Origin: Bog-473 sp963721585
GTDB taxonomy: Bacteria; Actinomycetota; Acidimicrobiia; Acidimicrobiales; RAAP-2
NCBI GenBank assembly: GCA_963721585.1
Contig: CAVRJN010000008.1
Coordinates: forward strand, 1,426,001 to 1,490,000
Length of the DNA: 64,000 nucleotides
Reading direction: 5' to 3'
The notes under the pieces were generated by a model, which saw only the letters and a program-made list of their open reading frames with translations, was not told the DNA's origin and searched no databases. Shown piece by piece: positions 33,107 to 41,940 of the stretch. The translations under genes and the position numbers were made by a program. Within the stretch, counting starts at the first letter, position 1. Every line of letters begins with the position of its first letter.

Positions 33107-34041
33107 GACGGCTCGATCACCACCCGGACCGCCCCGCCCGCCCTTTCCGACGCCACCCGGAACGCCTCTTCGGCGTCTTCGATGGGAAAACGGTGGGTGA
33201 TCAGGGTTCGGACGATGTCGGAGTCGTCGGCCAGCATGGCGGCTGCGTCCTCCATCTCCCGACCGGCATCGTGCGCGCAGTAGCCGAGTGACGGGATGAC
33301 CCTGGCCTCTTTGTGGAAGAGGGGCATCCAGTCCAGCTGCACGGGCCCGAAGTGCACACCGAGAACGACGATGGTGCCGCCGGGTGCGACGAGCTCCCCG
33401 CACCTTGCCAGGCTCTCCTGCGTCCCGGCCGCCTCGACCACGACGTCGTACAGGCCGTCCGGGCCGATACGCGCCCCCAGGCGCTCCCCGGCTTCCAACT
33501 GGTAGCGATGGCGAGCCTGCAGCGCGACCTCTGCGGCACCAAGGCGACGGGCCCCGGCCACGGCTAGAAGCCCCAGAGCGCCCGCGCCGACGACAGCGAC
33601 GCGCGTGCCCGGTCCGGTGCCGGCGAGTCCGAGCGCGTGCCACGAGACTGCGGCCGGTTCCACGATCGACGCATCGGCGATGTCGAGCCCGGGCGGGAGT
33701 GGGACCAGCCGGGCCGCGGGCGCGCGGAAGTACTCCGCCATGCCGCCGTCGGCACTGATGCCGAGGGCACGCTGACCATGGGTCGGGCACAGGTTGTAGG
33801 CGCCGCGGGAACATTGCTCGCACTCCATGCACCCGTAGATGGCCTCGACGACCACGGCAGAGCCGTCCTCCCGCACTCCGGCGAGCTCGTGACCGAGAAT
33901 GCTGCGGCTGCCGAACCGGATGTAGCTCAGGTCCGAACCACAGATGCTCGTCGCCTTCATTTCGAGGAGCTCGCCGATGCCCGGCGGTTCGTCGAGGTCG
34001 ACGACGGCCACTCCCCCTTCCACGCTGCGCACAGCCTTCAC
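33103..34041 (-). CDS. Zinc-dependent medium-chain alcohol dehydrogenase
   Basis: 312 residues, somewhat short for the family. Catalytic zinc ligands are Cys34 (ICGSDLS) and His51/Glu52 (GHE). The structural zinc Cys set is Cys71, 74, 77 and 85 (GCMECEQCSRGAYNLC). The nucleotide-binding motif VAVVGAGALGLLA follows. GTG start with GAGGGAGG upstream; the open frame to 34185 lacks one. It oxidises an alcohol or polyol with NAD(P). Coupled by ATGA to the VOC protein. The 207-base gap to the divergent LLM gene contains no recognised feature except a weak ACCGGACCGGT palindrome near 34129-34139. Confidence 0.92.
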   Translation of the reverse strand: MKAVRSVEGGVAVVDLDEPPGIGELLEMKATSICGSDLSYIRFGSRSILGHELAGVREDGSAVVVEAIYGCMECEQCSRGAYNLCPTHGQRALGISADGGMAEYFRAPAARLVPLPPGLDIADASIVEPAAVSWHALGLAGTGPGTRVAVVGAGALGLLAVAGARRLGAAEVALQARHRYQLEAGERLGARIGPDGLYDVVVEAAGTQESLARCGELVAPGGTIVVLGVHFGPVQLDWMPLFHKEARVIPSLGYCAHDAGREMEDAAAMLADDSDIVRTLITHRFPIEDAEEAFRVASERAGGAVRVVIEPS

Positions 34042-34248
34042 GGCCCTCCCTCGTCCGGCCACTTCCCTACCACGGCTGGAACCAACTCCACACGTCGAGG
34101 GATCCGACTTCCCGGCCTGCCGTGCGAGACCGGACCGGTTGTTGCCGGGAGGAGGGGGATGGATATCCTCGGCGCCACCTGTCATGGGGGGGGTTGGACG
34201 GAGTGGTCTCCGAGCCGATCCCCCATCCGTCCCGATGAGGAGTTGCCC

Positions 34249-35139
34249 GTGAGCTCACTGGAGTTCTGGATCTTTCTGCCGCAGATGCGGCTGACCATGG
34301 ACCAAATGGTCGATCGCGCTCGTGCCGCAGAGGCGGCGGGGTTCGCCGGCATCGCCGGCATGGACCACCTGACTCCTCCCCTGGCGGAGAATCAGCCCAT
34401 GTTCGAAGCGATGGTCACCAACACATGGCTCGCCAGCAAGACCGAGCACCTCCGGGTGGGATCACTGGTCCTCTGCGACTCGTTCCGGCACCCCGCGGTC
34501 CTCGCCCGCGAGGCGGTCTCCGTCGACCACGCCTCGGGAGGCCGGTTCGAACTCGGGATCGGTTGGGGCTCGGTCGCGGGCGAACTGGGGACATTCGGCG
34601 TCGGGTCACAGGAACCAAAGATGCGACTGGGCAGGCTGCGCGAGTCGCTCGAGATCGTCACGGCGCTGTGGACCGGTGAGGTCGTCGACTACGAAGGAGA
34701 GCATTTCAGCCTGCACGGCGCACAACAGGTACCCGGACCCGTCGGGCGCATCCCGATCGTCATCGGAGGGGCAGGCAAGGGAACGATGCGCCTGGTCGCC
34801 GAGCACGCCGACTGGTGGAACGTGCACACCCACATCGTCGACAAGCTCGACGAGATGCGGCCGCTGGCGGGAAGAGCCCGCTGTTCTTTGCAAGTGCAAA
34901 TCGCATTCATCCCGCCGTCGACCCCGCGTGACGAGATCGAGGCGACGGCGCGTCGACGCTTCGGACAGACTCCGATCGTCGGCACCGCGCCGGAGCTCGT
35001 CGAGTACTTCGGATCACTCAAGGAGCGCGGGGTAGAACGCGTCTACGTGTGGTTCTGCGACTTTGCCGCACTCGACACGTTGGCGGCGTTCGGTGATGCA
35101 GTCATCGGACAGTTGGAGCCGACGACGGCAACGTCCTAG
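34249..35139 (+). CDS. LLM-class F420-dependent oxidoreductase
   Basis: 296 residues from GTG with GATGAGGAG upstream. LEFWIFLPQMRLTMDQMVDRARAAEAAGF, then GSLVLCDSFRHPAVLA, GGRFELGIGWGSV and PIVIGGAGKGTMRLVAEHAD are luciferase-like family hallmarks. (The first is quoted only as FLPQMRLTMDQMVDRARAAE.) F420 or FMN could be the cofactor. It is not closely alike to the LLM proteins at 5.2 and 18.2 kb. It stands alone between a divergent alcohol dehydrogenase and the desaturase 260 bases downstream. Confidence 0.85.
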   Translation: MSSLEFWIFLPQMRLTMDQMVDRARAAEAAGFAGIAGMDHLTPPLAENQPMFEAMVTNTWLASKTEHLRVGSLVLCDSFRHPAVLAREAVSVDHASGGRFELGIGWGSVAGELGTFGVGSQEPKMRLGRLRESLEIVTALWTGEVVDYEGEHFSLHGAQQVPGPVGRIPIVIGGAGKGTMRLVAEHADWWNVHTHIVDKLDEMRPLAGRARCSLQVQIAFIPPSTPRDEIEATARRRFGQTPIVGTAPELVEYFGSLKERGVERVYVWFCDFAALDTLAAFGDAVIGQLEPTTATS

Positions 35140-35252
35140 TTCGGGCGCCAACCCCCTCCCAACCGGGTGACGCACCCCCCGATGAGGGGGTACGTGCAGC
35201 GCCGCCGCGCCCGGGAACCGCCATGGCGCGTGATTGTGCTCCAGAACGGTGG

Positions 35253-35300
35253 CCTGCACGGCCAATTACCTGCACGGCCAATTACCTGCACGGACAATTA
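35253..35300. repeat. Three exact-phase tandem copies of a 16-base unit upstream of the desaturase
   Basis: Copies at 35253-35268, 35269-35284 and 35285-35300 read CCTGCACGGCCAATTA, identical, and with one change (A for C) in the third. They end 99 bases before the desaturase ATG in a 260-base gap. Iteron-like spacing of 16 bases, roughly 1.5 helical turns, suits cooperative regulator binding. Confidence 0.85.
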
Positions 35301-35399
35301 TTTGTCGGGAGGTCTAGAATCGAAGTACGGATTGAGAGCGTCAACACGAGATGTTGCCGCTGTCCCCGGAAGCACTCGACAGCGAATGCGGGGAAGCGG

Positions 35400-36449
35400 A
35401 TGCAAACGGCCACCACCATCGAAACCACGCCGGCGGATTTTGGCGTCTTGGCCAGACAGGTCCGTGAGGCCGGCTTGCTGGACCGCCGCTTCGGTTACTA
35501 CGGCGTCATGATCCCACTCACCATCGCCGCCTTCGGCGTGGGGTTCGCCGCACTGATCCTGATCGGGAGCTCATGGTGGGCCCTGGCCATCGCCGGCTTC
35601 CTGGGCCTGACCTTCACCCAACTCGGCTTCGTCGGGCACGACGCCGGGCATCACGAGGTCTTCCGCTCCCGGCGGGCCAACCGGCTCCTCGGGCTTGCCG
35701 TGGGAAACGTCCTGATCGGCATGAGCTTCGGTTGGTGGGTCCCGAAGCACAGCGCGCATCACGCGCACCCCAACGAAGTGGGTCGTGACCCCGACGTGGG
35801 CGTCGGCATCGTCGCGCCCGATGCCGACGGGCAGGTCGCAGCAGGCAGTTGGCCCTCCCGCTTCATGACCAAGTGGCAGGCACCGCTCTTCTTCCCACTC
35901 ATGGTGCTGCGCAGCACGGGCATCTACGTGTTGGGCATTCAGAGGCTCGTCCGCCGGCGCGACAGAGCGGCCGTCCTGGAGGGCGTCCTCCTCGCCACGC
36001 ACGCAGCCCTCTACCTGACAGTCGTTTTCTGGTTCCTCTCGCCGCTCAAGGCGGTGGCGTTCATCGCCATTCAGCAGGCGGTCTTCTCGGTCTATTTGGG
36101 ATGCAGCTTCGCCCCCAACCACAAAGGCATGCCCATCGTCGATCCCGAACAGGGACTGAGCTTCGTCCGGCGCCAGGTCATCAGCTCCCGGAACGTCGCG
36201 GGAGGTTGGTTCACGAACGTGGCGCTGGGCGGCCTCAATTTCCAGATTGAGCACCACCTGTTTCCGAGCATGCCCAGGCCGAACCTGTCCAAGGCGCAGG
36301 GCATCGTCAGAGCCTTCTGTGCCGACAACGACCTCGGCTACTGCGAGACCAGCCTGACCGGCTCCTACCGCCAGACGATCCGGTACCTGCGAGCGGGGGC
36401 GCTCGCGGCCGCCCAGCCGGGCATGGTCATGGCTCCAGCCGGTCAATAA
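35400..36449 (+). CDS. Membrane fatty acid desaturase
   Basis: 349 residues from ATG at 35400 (GGGGAAG upstream); an upstream in-frame ATG at 35223 would translate the tandem repeats and is rejected. The three His boxes of integral di-iron desaturases are present: HDAGHH at 80-85, HSAHH at 117-121 and QIEHH at 282-286. Hydrophobic segments flank them (residues 35-75, 95-112, 160-180, 195-235). No N-terminal cytochrome b5 domain is visible. It inserts a cis double bond in an acyl chain at the membrane. It overlaps the convergent TetR gene by 23 bases, and that protein may control it. Confidence 0.93.
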   Translation: MQTATTIETTPADFGVLARQVREAGLLDRRFGYYGVMIPLTIAAFGVGFAALILIGSSWWALAIAGFLGLTFTQLGFVGHDAGHHEVFRSRRANRLLGLAVGNVLIGMSFGWWVPKHSAHHAHPNEVGRDPDVGVGIVAPDADGQVAAGSWPSRFMTKWQAPLFFPLMVLRSTGIYVLGIQRLVRRRDRAAVLEGVLLATHAALYLTVVFWFLSPLKAVAFIAIQQAVFSVYLGCSFAPNHKGMPIVDPEQGLSFVRRQVISSRNVAGGWFTNVALGGLNFQIEHHLFPSMPRPNLSKAQGIVRAFCADNDLGYCETSLTGSYRQTIRYLRAGALAAAQPGMVMAPAGQ

Positions 36450-37014
36450 CGCTCTGGACAAATTCGGCGGTGGCGTCGTGACCCGCCGTGACACCCAGCA
36501 CACGCTCGAGCGAGAGCACCTGGGTCAGGCCGGTCATCAGGAGCAGGGCGGCGATCGGTGGGAATTGCTCCGGAGCAATCCCGTCCGCTTCGAGGGCAGC
36601 CGTCAACGCCCGGAGCTGGGCGGCGCGCGAACGCTCGGCGTAATGGGCGATCTCGGTACGGATCGACTTGCGGTGGTTGGCCAAGGCGACGAACTCGGTC
36701 ATGAAGGCCGCGCCACGGGGATCGGCATTGAGCCGCCACAGCGTCCGTAGCGAGTTGTCGGCGGCGACGGTCCGCTCGAAGTGGGCGAGGTTCTCGTCGG
36801 CCCGGCGCCGGAAGACCTCCAAGAAGAGGTCGTCCATGTTGCGGAAGTAGTAGTGCACGAGCTGTGGCTTGAGACCCGCGCTCGCCCCGACCCGCCGCGA
36901 GGTCACGGCTGCATAGCCTTCGTCGAGCAGGAGCTGCTCGGCGGCATTGAGCAGCTGGGCCCTGGTCCTGGAATCTGCCGCACCGATCCGCCTCGGCTGG
37001 GGCGCCGTCGTCAC
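36427..37014 (-). CDS. TetR-family transcriptional regulator
   Basis: 195 residues from GTG. HTH at about 35-65 (VTSRRVGASAGLKPQLVHYYFRNMDDLF) followed by a helical ligand domain. A CACATGTG palindrome lies 14 bases upstream in the 115-base divergent gap to a P450, making it the likely repressor of that P450/SDR unit and itself. It is also convergent and overlapping with the desaturase. Confidence 0.92.
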   Translation of the reverse strand: MTTAPQPRRIGAADSRTRAQLLNAAEQLLLDEGYAAVTSRRVGASAGLKPQLVHYYFRNMDDLFLEVFRRRADENLAHFERTVAADNSLRTLWRLNADPRGAAFMTEFVALANHRKSIRTEIAHYAERSRAAQLRALTAALEADGIAPEQFPPIAALLLMTGLTQVLSLERVLGVTAGHDATAEFVQSVIDRLEP

Positions 37015-37027
37015 CCCGACAACTTGT

Positions 37028-37035
37028 CACATGTG
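37028..37035. promoter_or_regulatory. CACATGTG palindrome between TetR and P450
   Basis: Perfect 8-base palindrome 14 bases upstream of the TetR start and 95 bases upstream of the P450 start; candidate core of the TetR operator. Confidence 0.35.
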
Positions 37036-37129
37036 GGAGGCGATGCTAAGCATTCGCCAAAACCTGCTGAGCGGCCGCACAGCATGGCGCGTCCGCTCCC
37101 GTCGGGCGGCCAGGCGAAGGGAGACGACC

Positions 37130-38410
37130 TTGAGCGACTGGGAGACGATCGACTTCTTCAGCGACGAGTCCCTGGTAGAGGACCCCTACCCCTACTTCGA
37201 CCACCTGCGGTCGCAGTGCCCCGTGCTCCCGACCGACAACCTCGGCGTGGTCGCCGTCTCGGGCTACGAGGAGGCGATGGAGATCTACCTCGACCCGGAG
37301 ACATTCTCCTCGTGCAACTCGGTGATCGGCCCCTTTGCCGCCTTTCCGGTGCCGCTCGAAGGCGACGACGTCGGAGCGATCATCGACAGCCACCGTGACC
37401 AGCTGCCCATGAACGAGCACATGGTGACCATGGACCCACCCATGCACACCCAGGAGCGCGCCCTGGTGATGCGCCTGCTCACGCCGAAGCGCCTCAAGGA
37501 GAACGAGGAGTTCATGTGGCGGGCGGCCGACCAGCAGATCGACGAGTTCATCGCGGACGGCCGCTGCGAGTTCATCAGCGCCTACACCCAGCCGTTCGCC
37601 ATGCTGGCCGTCGCCGACGTCCTCGGCGTGCCCGAAGACGACCACCAGCGCTTCCGGGAGTTCTTCGGCTTGAGTGCCGCACCGGGCGAAGTCGGTGGCG
37701 ACGGGGACGTCGGCCTCAACGCTCTCGAGGGGCTCGATGCCTGGTTCGCCACCTACATCGAGGACCGGCGGCGTGAGCCCCGCGACGACGCACTGACGCG
37801 CTTGGCCCTTGGCACCTATCCCGACGGCTCCACACCCGATGTGAGCGCGGTCGTTCGGACGGCGACGTTCCTGTTCGCCGCCGGACAGGAGACAACCGCC
37901 CGTCTCCTCGCCGTCGGTCTGAAATACCTCTGCGAGTATCCCGATCTCCAGAACGAGCTGCGGGCACATCCGGAGCGGATCCCCGACTTCATCGAAGAGT
38001 CGTTGCGCATAGAGAGCCCCGTGAAATCGGACTTCCGCCTGGCCCGGCGCTCGACCACGGTCGCCGGCGTCGACATCGCCGCTGGGACGCCGGTCATGCT
38101 GCTCAACGGCGCGGCCAACCGCGACCCCCGGCTCTTCGAGTGTCCCGCCGAGTTCCGCCTGGACCGGCCCAACGCAAAGGTCCATCTGGCGTTCGGACGC
38201 GGGGTGCACGCCTGCCCCGGTGGCCCCTTGGCCCGCGTCGAGGGCCGGGTCAGCATTGCGCGCATCCTCGAGCGCATGCGCGACATCCGGCTGTCCGAAG
38301 AACACCACGGGCCACCGTCCGCCCGCCACTTCGAATACGAGCCCACCTGGATTCTGCGCGGCCTGCACCAGCTGCACATTGAGTTCACTCCGGCGGAGGT
38401 GGCGCAATGA
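37130..38410 (+). CDS. Cytochrome P450
   Basis: 426 residues from a TTG start placed eight bases after GAAGGGAGA; this aligns with the ATG of the sister P450 at 44.8 kb, so the longer open frame upstream is rejected. I-helix AAGQETTARLL has Gln-Glu in place of the more usual Asp/Glu-Thr spacing, K-helix EESLR, and heme loop FGRGVHACPGGPLARVE. The block SCNSVIGPF...FPVPLEG is shared almost word for word with the 43.5 kb P450. Its TGA overlaps the ATG of the SDR (ATGA), so hydroxylation and alcohol oxidation are probably coupled. Confidence 0.94.
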   Translation: MSDWETIDFFSDESLVEDPYPYFDHLRSQCPVLPTDNLGVVAVSGYEEAMEIYLDPETFSSCNSVIGPFAAFPVPLEGDDVGAIIDSHRDQLPMNEHMVTMDPPMHTQERALVMRLLTPKRLKENEEFMWRAADQQIDEFIADGRCEFISAYTQPFAMLAVADVLGVPEDDHQRFREFFGLSAAPGEVGGDGDVGLNALEGLDAWFATYIEDRRREPRDDALTRLALGTYPDGSTPDVSAVVRTATFLFAAGQETTARLLAVGLKYLCEYPDLQNELRAHPERIPDFIEESLRIESPVKSDFRLARRSTTVAGVDIAAGTPVMLLNGAANRDPRLFECPAEFRLDRPNAKVHLAFGRGVHACPGGPLARVEGRVSIARILERMRDIRLSEEHHGPPSARHFEYEPTWILRGLHQLHIEFTPAEVAQ

Positions 38411-39153
38411 GCGGGCGCGTTGCCGTGGTGACCGGGGCCGCGTCGGGCATTGGCCTCGGCGTGGCCAACAGGTTGGCGGCCGACGGCGTCGCCGTTGCAC
38501 TGCTCGACCGCGATGGTGCGGGAGCGGCAACGGCCGCCGAAGAGCTCTCCAACCAGGGCTCGAAGGCCATTTCCTGGGAAGTCGATGTTGCGGACCGAGG
38601 AGAGCTGTCGCGAGTGTTCTCCGAAGTGCGCCAGCAGCTCGGGCCGATCACAATCCTCGTTACCAGTGCCGGAATCGAGTCTTTCGATGCCGTCGCCGAC
38701 ATCACCCCTGAGAAGTGGGACCGGCTGCTGGCAGTGAACCTGACCGGCACCTTCACCTGCATGCAGTTGGCGGTGCCGGACATGACCGCAGAAGGCTGGG
38801 GCCGGATCGTGACCATCTCCTCGTCGAGCGCGCAATCGGGAGCGCCCAATATGGCGCATTACGTGGCGTCCAAGGGCGGCGTCATCGGCCTCACGAAAGC
38901 ATTCGCGAGGGAGTTCGCCAGCCAGGGCATCACGGTCAACACGATCCCACCGACCATCGTCGACACGCCCATGGCCAGGAAAGCGGCCGGGGTCGGGAAC
39001 GTTCCCAGCATCGACGTGATGGGCGCCATGGTCCCCCTCGGGCGGGCCGGGACGCCCGAGGACATCGCGGCCGCCTGCGCCTTCTTGTGCTCGGAGGAGG
39101 CCGGCTACATCACCGGTCAGCTGATCGGCGTGAATGGTGGCATGTACGTCTGA
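38407..39153 (+). CDS. SDR-family oxidoreductase, FabG-like
   Basis: 248 residues. TGAASGIG at 9-16, SSSS near 138-141, Tyr152 and Lys156 (YVASK), C-terminal YITGQLIGVNGGMYV. It closely resembles the SDR at 4.3 kb, including the WGRIVTISSSSAQSG core and the TPEDIAAACAFLCSEEAGY end, and less closely that at 47.1 kb. Co-translated behind the P450, so it likely oxidises the P450 product to a ketone. It ends seven bases from the convergent secreted peptidase. Confidence 0.92.
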   Translation: MSGRVAVVTGAASGIGLGVANRLAADGVAVALLDRDGAGAATAAEELSNQGSKAISWEVDVADRGELSRVFSEVRQQLGPITILVTSAGIESFDAVADITPEKWDRLLAVNLTGTFTCMQLAVPDMTAEGWGRIVTISSSSAQSGAPNMAHYVASKGGVIGLTKAFAREFASQGITVNTIPPTIVDTPMARKAAGVGNVPSIDVMGAMVPLGRAGTPEDIAAACAFLCSEEAGYITGQLIGVNGGMYV

Positions 39154-39159
39154 GCCGCC

Positions 39160-40629
39160 CTACGAGGACGCGCTGCAACGTGTGCCCTTGGCCGGCACGA
39201 CACCGTCCACGAAGTAGGACGTCACCACATTGTCCATACAGGTGTTGGTCGATCCGTTGAGCAGCCAGGTGTGCCCGTAGCCGACGTAGGTGACCAGCCG
39301 TCCTCCTGTCGCGGCGGCGAGCTGGGGGGCCACCACGTAGGGGGTGTTGGGGTCGTAGACGTTCCCGATCACCAAGGGTGTGGGCGCGCCGTTGCGCGCC
39401 AGGTGGGCGATGGCCTCGCCCGAACCGGTCCACCCGGGACACGCGATGAGGTAGTTGGCGACCGCCTCGGCACCGCCGAGCGGGTCGCGCTTCGCCAGCG
39501 ATCGGGCCAGTGCAGCCGTCACCTTGGCGTCGGGGTGGACGACCGCGTCGTTGCAGGTGATCGTCCAGAGCGGGCCGACGAGGGAGGCCCCGTCCAGATC
39601 GTCCTCGAGCCCCAGAGCCACCGAACGCAGTGGTGCACCGTTGCCGGCTGCGGCCGCCGCCAAAGCGGGAAAGTATCCCGGCGTGAAGGCCGAAGCGGAC
39701 AGGTACAACAAGGATGCGGTGGACAGATCACCCGCTGTCACCGGGACCGTGTCGCCGCCGCCCGGGGCTGGGAGGGGTGACCGGAGGAGCTGCTCTTGCA
39801 GGTGCTCATAGAAGCTCACCGGATCTGCGCCCAACGGACAGCCCGGCAAGGTGCTGCAACTGTTCAGCGCGTGCACCAGTGCCGTCTGTATGGCGGCACT
39901 GTCCGCCCTGGCGTCGGTCAGCAGGCTCAGGTTGGAGTCGACGGCGCCATCGAGGACCATGGAGCGGACATGGGTCGGGAAGAGATTCGCGTAGACCGAC
40001 CCCAGGGCCGTGCCATAGGACATGCCGTAGTAGTCGATGCGCTTGGCCCCCAGGGCAACCCGTAGCGCGTCCATGTCGCGCGCCGACGTCGTGGTGTTCA
40101 CCGTCGGGAACAACGTGGGATCGGAGGCCCGACACGAGCGTTCCAGACCGGCGAACGTCTGTGTGGCCGCCGCCGTCCCGGCGATGGCACTGCCCGCTGC
40201 CGCGGCCGATGGCCCGCACAGGAGCGGCTCACTCGACCCCGTGCCGCGCTCGTCGAAGGTCACGAAGGTGAACCGGTCCTTGACCGCCTGCGGCATCAGG
40301 GAGGCCAGAATCGGCAGAATCAGGTCGCCACTCTCGCCCGGGCCGCCGGGATTGAAGACAATGAGGCCCTTGCTGTGCGGAACAGGACGTTCCATCACCG
40401 CCAGATTCACCGAACCGCGAGACGGATCCTGGTAGTCCAAGGGCACGCGCAGTGTGCCGCACTGGTAGCCCGGCACCGTCGGACAGGGTTGCCAGACGAT
40501 CGGCGCGGCATTCGCCGCCGCCGCGTGTCCTCCCGAAACGAGCAGGAGCACCAGCAGAGGAACGGCGAGCAGCGCCAGCCCCAGACGGCGGTCACGAAGG
40601 TGCTCGTCACTCGTCACCGAGAGGTTCAC
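39160..40629 (-). CDS. Secreted alpha/beta-hydrolase, tripeptidyl-aminopeptidase/proline-iminopeptidase-like
   Basis: 489 residues from GTG with a TAGGA-type site upstream. The N-terminus is a signal peptide: basic RDRRLG, hydrophobic LALLAVPLLVLLLVSG, then an AAAANA cleavage region at about 36-41. Mature features are the oxyanion NPGGPG (93-98), FDERGTGSS, nucleophile Ser204 in GMSYG, Asp in GNVYDPNTP and His in GYGHTW. It probably removes N-terminal peptides or hydrolyses esters outside the cell. It is the only clearly exported enzyme here and looks unrelated to the oxygenase genes around it. A 12-base hairpin lies upstream. Confidence 0.9.
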   Translation of the reverse strand: MNLSVTSDEHLRDRRLGLALLAVPLLVLLLVSGGHAAAANAAPIVWQPCPTVPGYQCGTLRVPLDYQDPSRGSVNLAVMERPVPHSKGLIVFNPGGPGESGDLILPILASLMPQAVKDRFTFVTFDERGTGSSEPLLCGPSAAAAGSAIAGTAAATQTFAGLERSCRASDPTLFPTVNTTTSARDMDALRVALGAKRIDYYGMSYGTALGSVYANLFPTHVRSMVLDGAVDSNLSLLTDARADSAAIQTALVHALNSCSTLPGCPLGADPVSFYEHLQEQLLRSPLPAPGGGDTVPVTAGDLSTASLLYLSASAFTPGYFPALAAAAAGNGAPLRSVALGLEDDLDGASLVGPLWTITCNDAVVHPDAKVTAALARSLAKRDPLGGAEAVANYLIACPGWTGSGEAIAHLARNGAPTPLVIGNVYDPNTPYVVAPQLAAATGGRLVTYVGYGHTWLLNGSTNTCMDNVVTSYFVDGVVPAKGTRCSASS

Positions 40630-40669
40630 GTTTTTCCTACCCCCTGAACCGCCACAGTCCGAACCGGAA

Positions 40670-40717
40670 CCCACCCTGCGGTTGCGCACGCTAGCCCGGT
40701 GGCAGCCGCAGGGTGGG
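40670..40717. promoter_or_regulatory. Perfect 12-base inverted repeat with a 24-base loop
   Basis: Left arm CCCACCCTGCGG (40670-40681) and right arm CCGCAGGGTGGG (40706-40717), in the 147-base divergent gap between the secreted hydrolase (minus) and the thiolase-like gene (plus). It could be a long operator, or a hairpin in either 5' leader; with no T-run it is not an obvious terminator. Confidence 0.75.
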
Positions 40718-40776
40718 GGCGCCTCCGCGCGGAAGCGAGTCTGCGGCCGCCGCGTGGTGGTGCGAGAGTATGCGTC

Positions 40777-41940
40777 GTGCCACACCATCCCTTCGCCGAC
40801 GTCGCCATCGTCGGCGTCCACAACACCGTGCAGGCTCGCGTCCTGCCCGAGCACGACTCGACCTCCATCGCGCTCATCGGTGCGCTCGGCGCACTGGCGG
40901 ACGCCGGCATCTCCCCGCGGGATGTCGACGGTGTTGTCGGGCCGGAGTGCGCTCGGATCACCCTCGAGCTGGGTCTCGGCCCCTGCACCCGGCGCCCGAG
41001 TCAGCTGGGGATCCCCGCGCTCCTCGATGCCGCTGCGCTGGTCGCCTCCGGGCAGTGCGAGGTGGTCCTGGTTGCCGCCGGAGGCGCCGGCGTCCACGTC
41101 GATCGCTCCGCCACGGCACCCTGGACGCGACCGTCCAACGAGCTCGTGGTCGGGTACGGGCTGTTCACTGCAGCCGAGTTCGCGCTCATGGCGCGGCGCC
41201 ACATGCTCACCTATGGCACCACACCGGAGCAGATGGCCACCGCCGCGGCCGTAATCCGTACCAACGGCCACGCCAATCCCGAAGCCGTCTACGCGGGGCG
41301 CGGACCCTTCACTCCCGCGGACATTCTGGCCTCGCGCATGGTGGCCGACCCTTTCCATCTCCTCGACTGCGCCACCACGTCGGAGGGCGGGTGCGCCCTC
41401 GTCCTCACCACCGCGGAACGTGCCGGCGACTGCGACGCGCCCATCTGGATACTGGGTGGCGCCAGCGATGCATACGGGCCCGCCTATGCCGTTGCCCCGG
41501 TGTGGGATTTCCAGCCTCGCGCCGACTGCCCACCGGCTGGACTGGTGGGGGCCCGAGCAGCCCGCGCCGCCTTTGCGACGGCCGGCCTCTCACCGAGCGA
41601 CGTCGACGTTGCCGAGCTCTACGATCCATTCTCGTTCGAGATCATCCGACAGCTGGAGGCCTTCGGCTTCTGCGCGCCGGGTGAAGGCGGAGCGTTCGTC
41701 GAGGACGGAAACATCGGACCCGGTGCCGCGCTCCCCGTCACGACCGACGGCGGGACGATGTCATTCAGCCATCCCGGGATCAACGCGCAACAACTCCAAC
41801 GGGTGATCAGGGGGGTCCAGCAACTGCGCGGCTCGTGTCCGACCAACCAAGTCGAGGGGGCAGAGGTCGCGCTGTGTTCGAACGGCGGTTCCGGCGCCTT
41901 GTTCTGCGACGTCCTCCTCCTCGGCCCGGAGCGTCCGTGA
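40777..41940 (+). CDS. Thiolase-like protein without the nucleophilic Cys, Ltp2-type aldolase candidate
   Basis: 387 residues from GTG. Thiolase fold features are present (VAIVGVHNT, LVAAGGAGVHVD), but the segment where the acyl-accepting Cys sits (usually C-A-S-G) reads PSQLGIPALLDAAAL, with no Cys. The usual NEAF is replaced by LYDPFSFEI with Tyr282, and a HPGI His follows at 332. Loss of Cys and gain of this Tyr is characteristic of Ltp2-like thiolase-superfamily aldolases, which act with a DUF35 protein in steroid side-chain cleavage. A DUF35 gene follows with GTGA overlap, supporting a retro-aldolase complex acting on a CoA thioester. Confidence 0.85.
   Translation: MPHHPFADVAIVGVHNTVQARVLPEHDSTSIALIGALGALADAGISPRDVDGVVGPECARITLELGLGPCTRRPSQLGIPALLDAAALVASGQCEVVLVAAGGAGVHVDRSATAPWTRPSNELVVGYGLFTAAEFALMARRHMLTYGTTPEQMATAAAVIRTNGHANPEAVYAGRGPFTPADILASRMVADPFHLLDCATTSEGGCALVLTTAERAGDCDAPIWILGGASDAYGPAYAVAPVWDFQPRADCPPAGLVGARAARAAFATAGLSPSDVDVAELYDPFSFEIIRQLEAFGFCAPGEGGAFVEDGNIGPGAALPVTTDGGTMSFSHPGINAQQLQRVIRGVQQLRGSCPTNQVEGAEVALCSNGGSGALFCDVLLLGPERP

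Noticed and set aside
34129..34140. ACCGGACCGGTT upstream of the LLM gene as a fourth operator copy
   Set aside because: It lacks the GGTCGGTACA core and the spacing is off by one base.
35223..35399. N-terminal extension of the desaturase through the tandem repeats
   Set aside because: Good ribosome site and family start at 35400; the extension is Cys/Arg-rich and unlike desaturases.
36947..37129. N-terminal extension of the P450 at 37.1 kb
   Set aside because: The sister P450 starts at the position matching TTG 37130, which has its own ribosome site.
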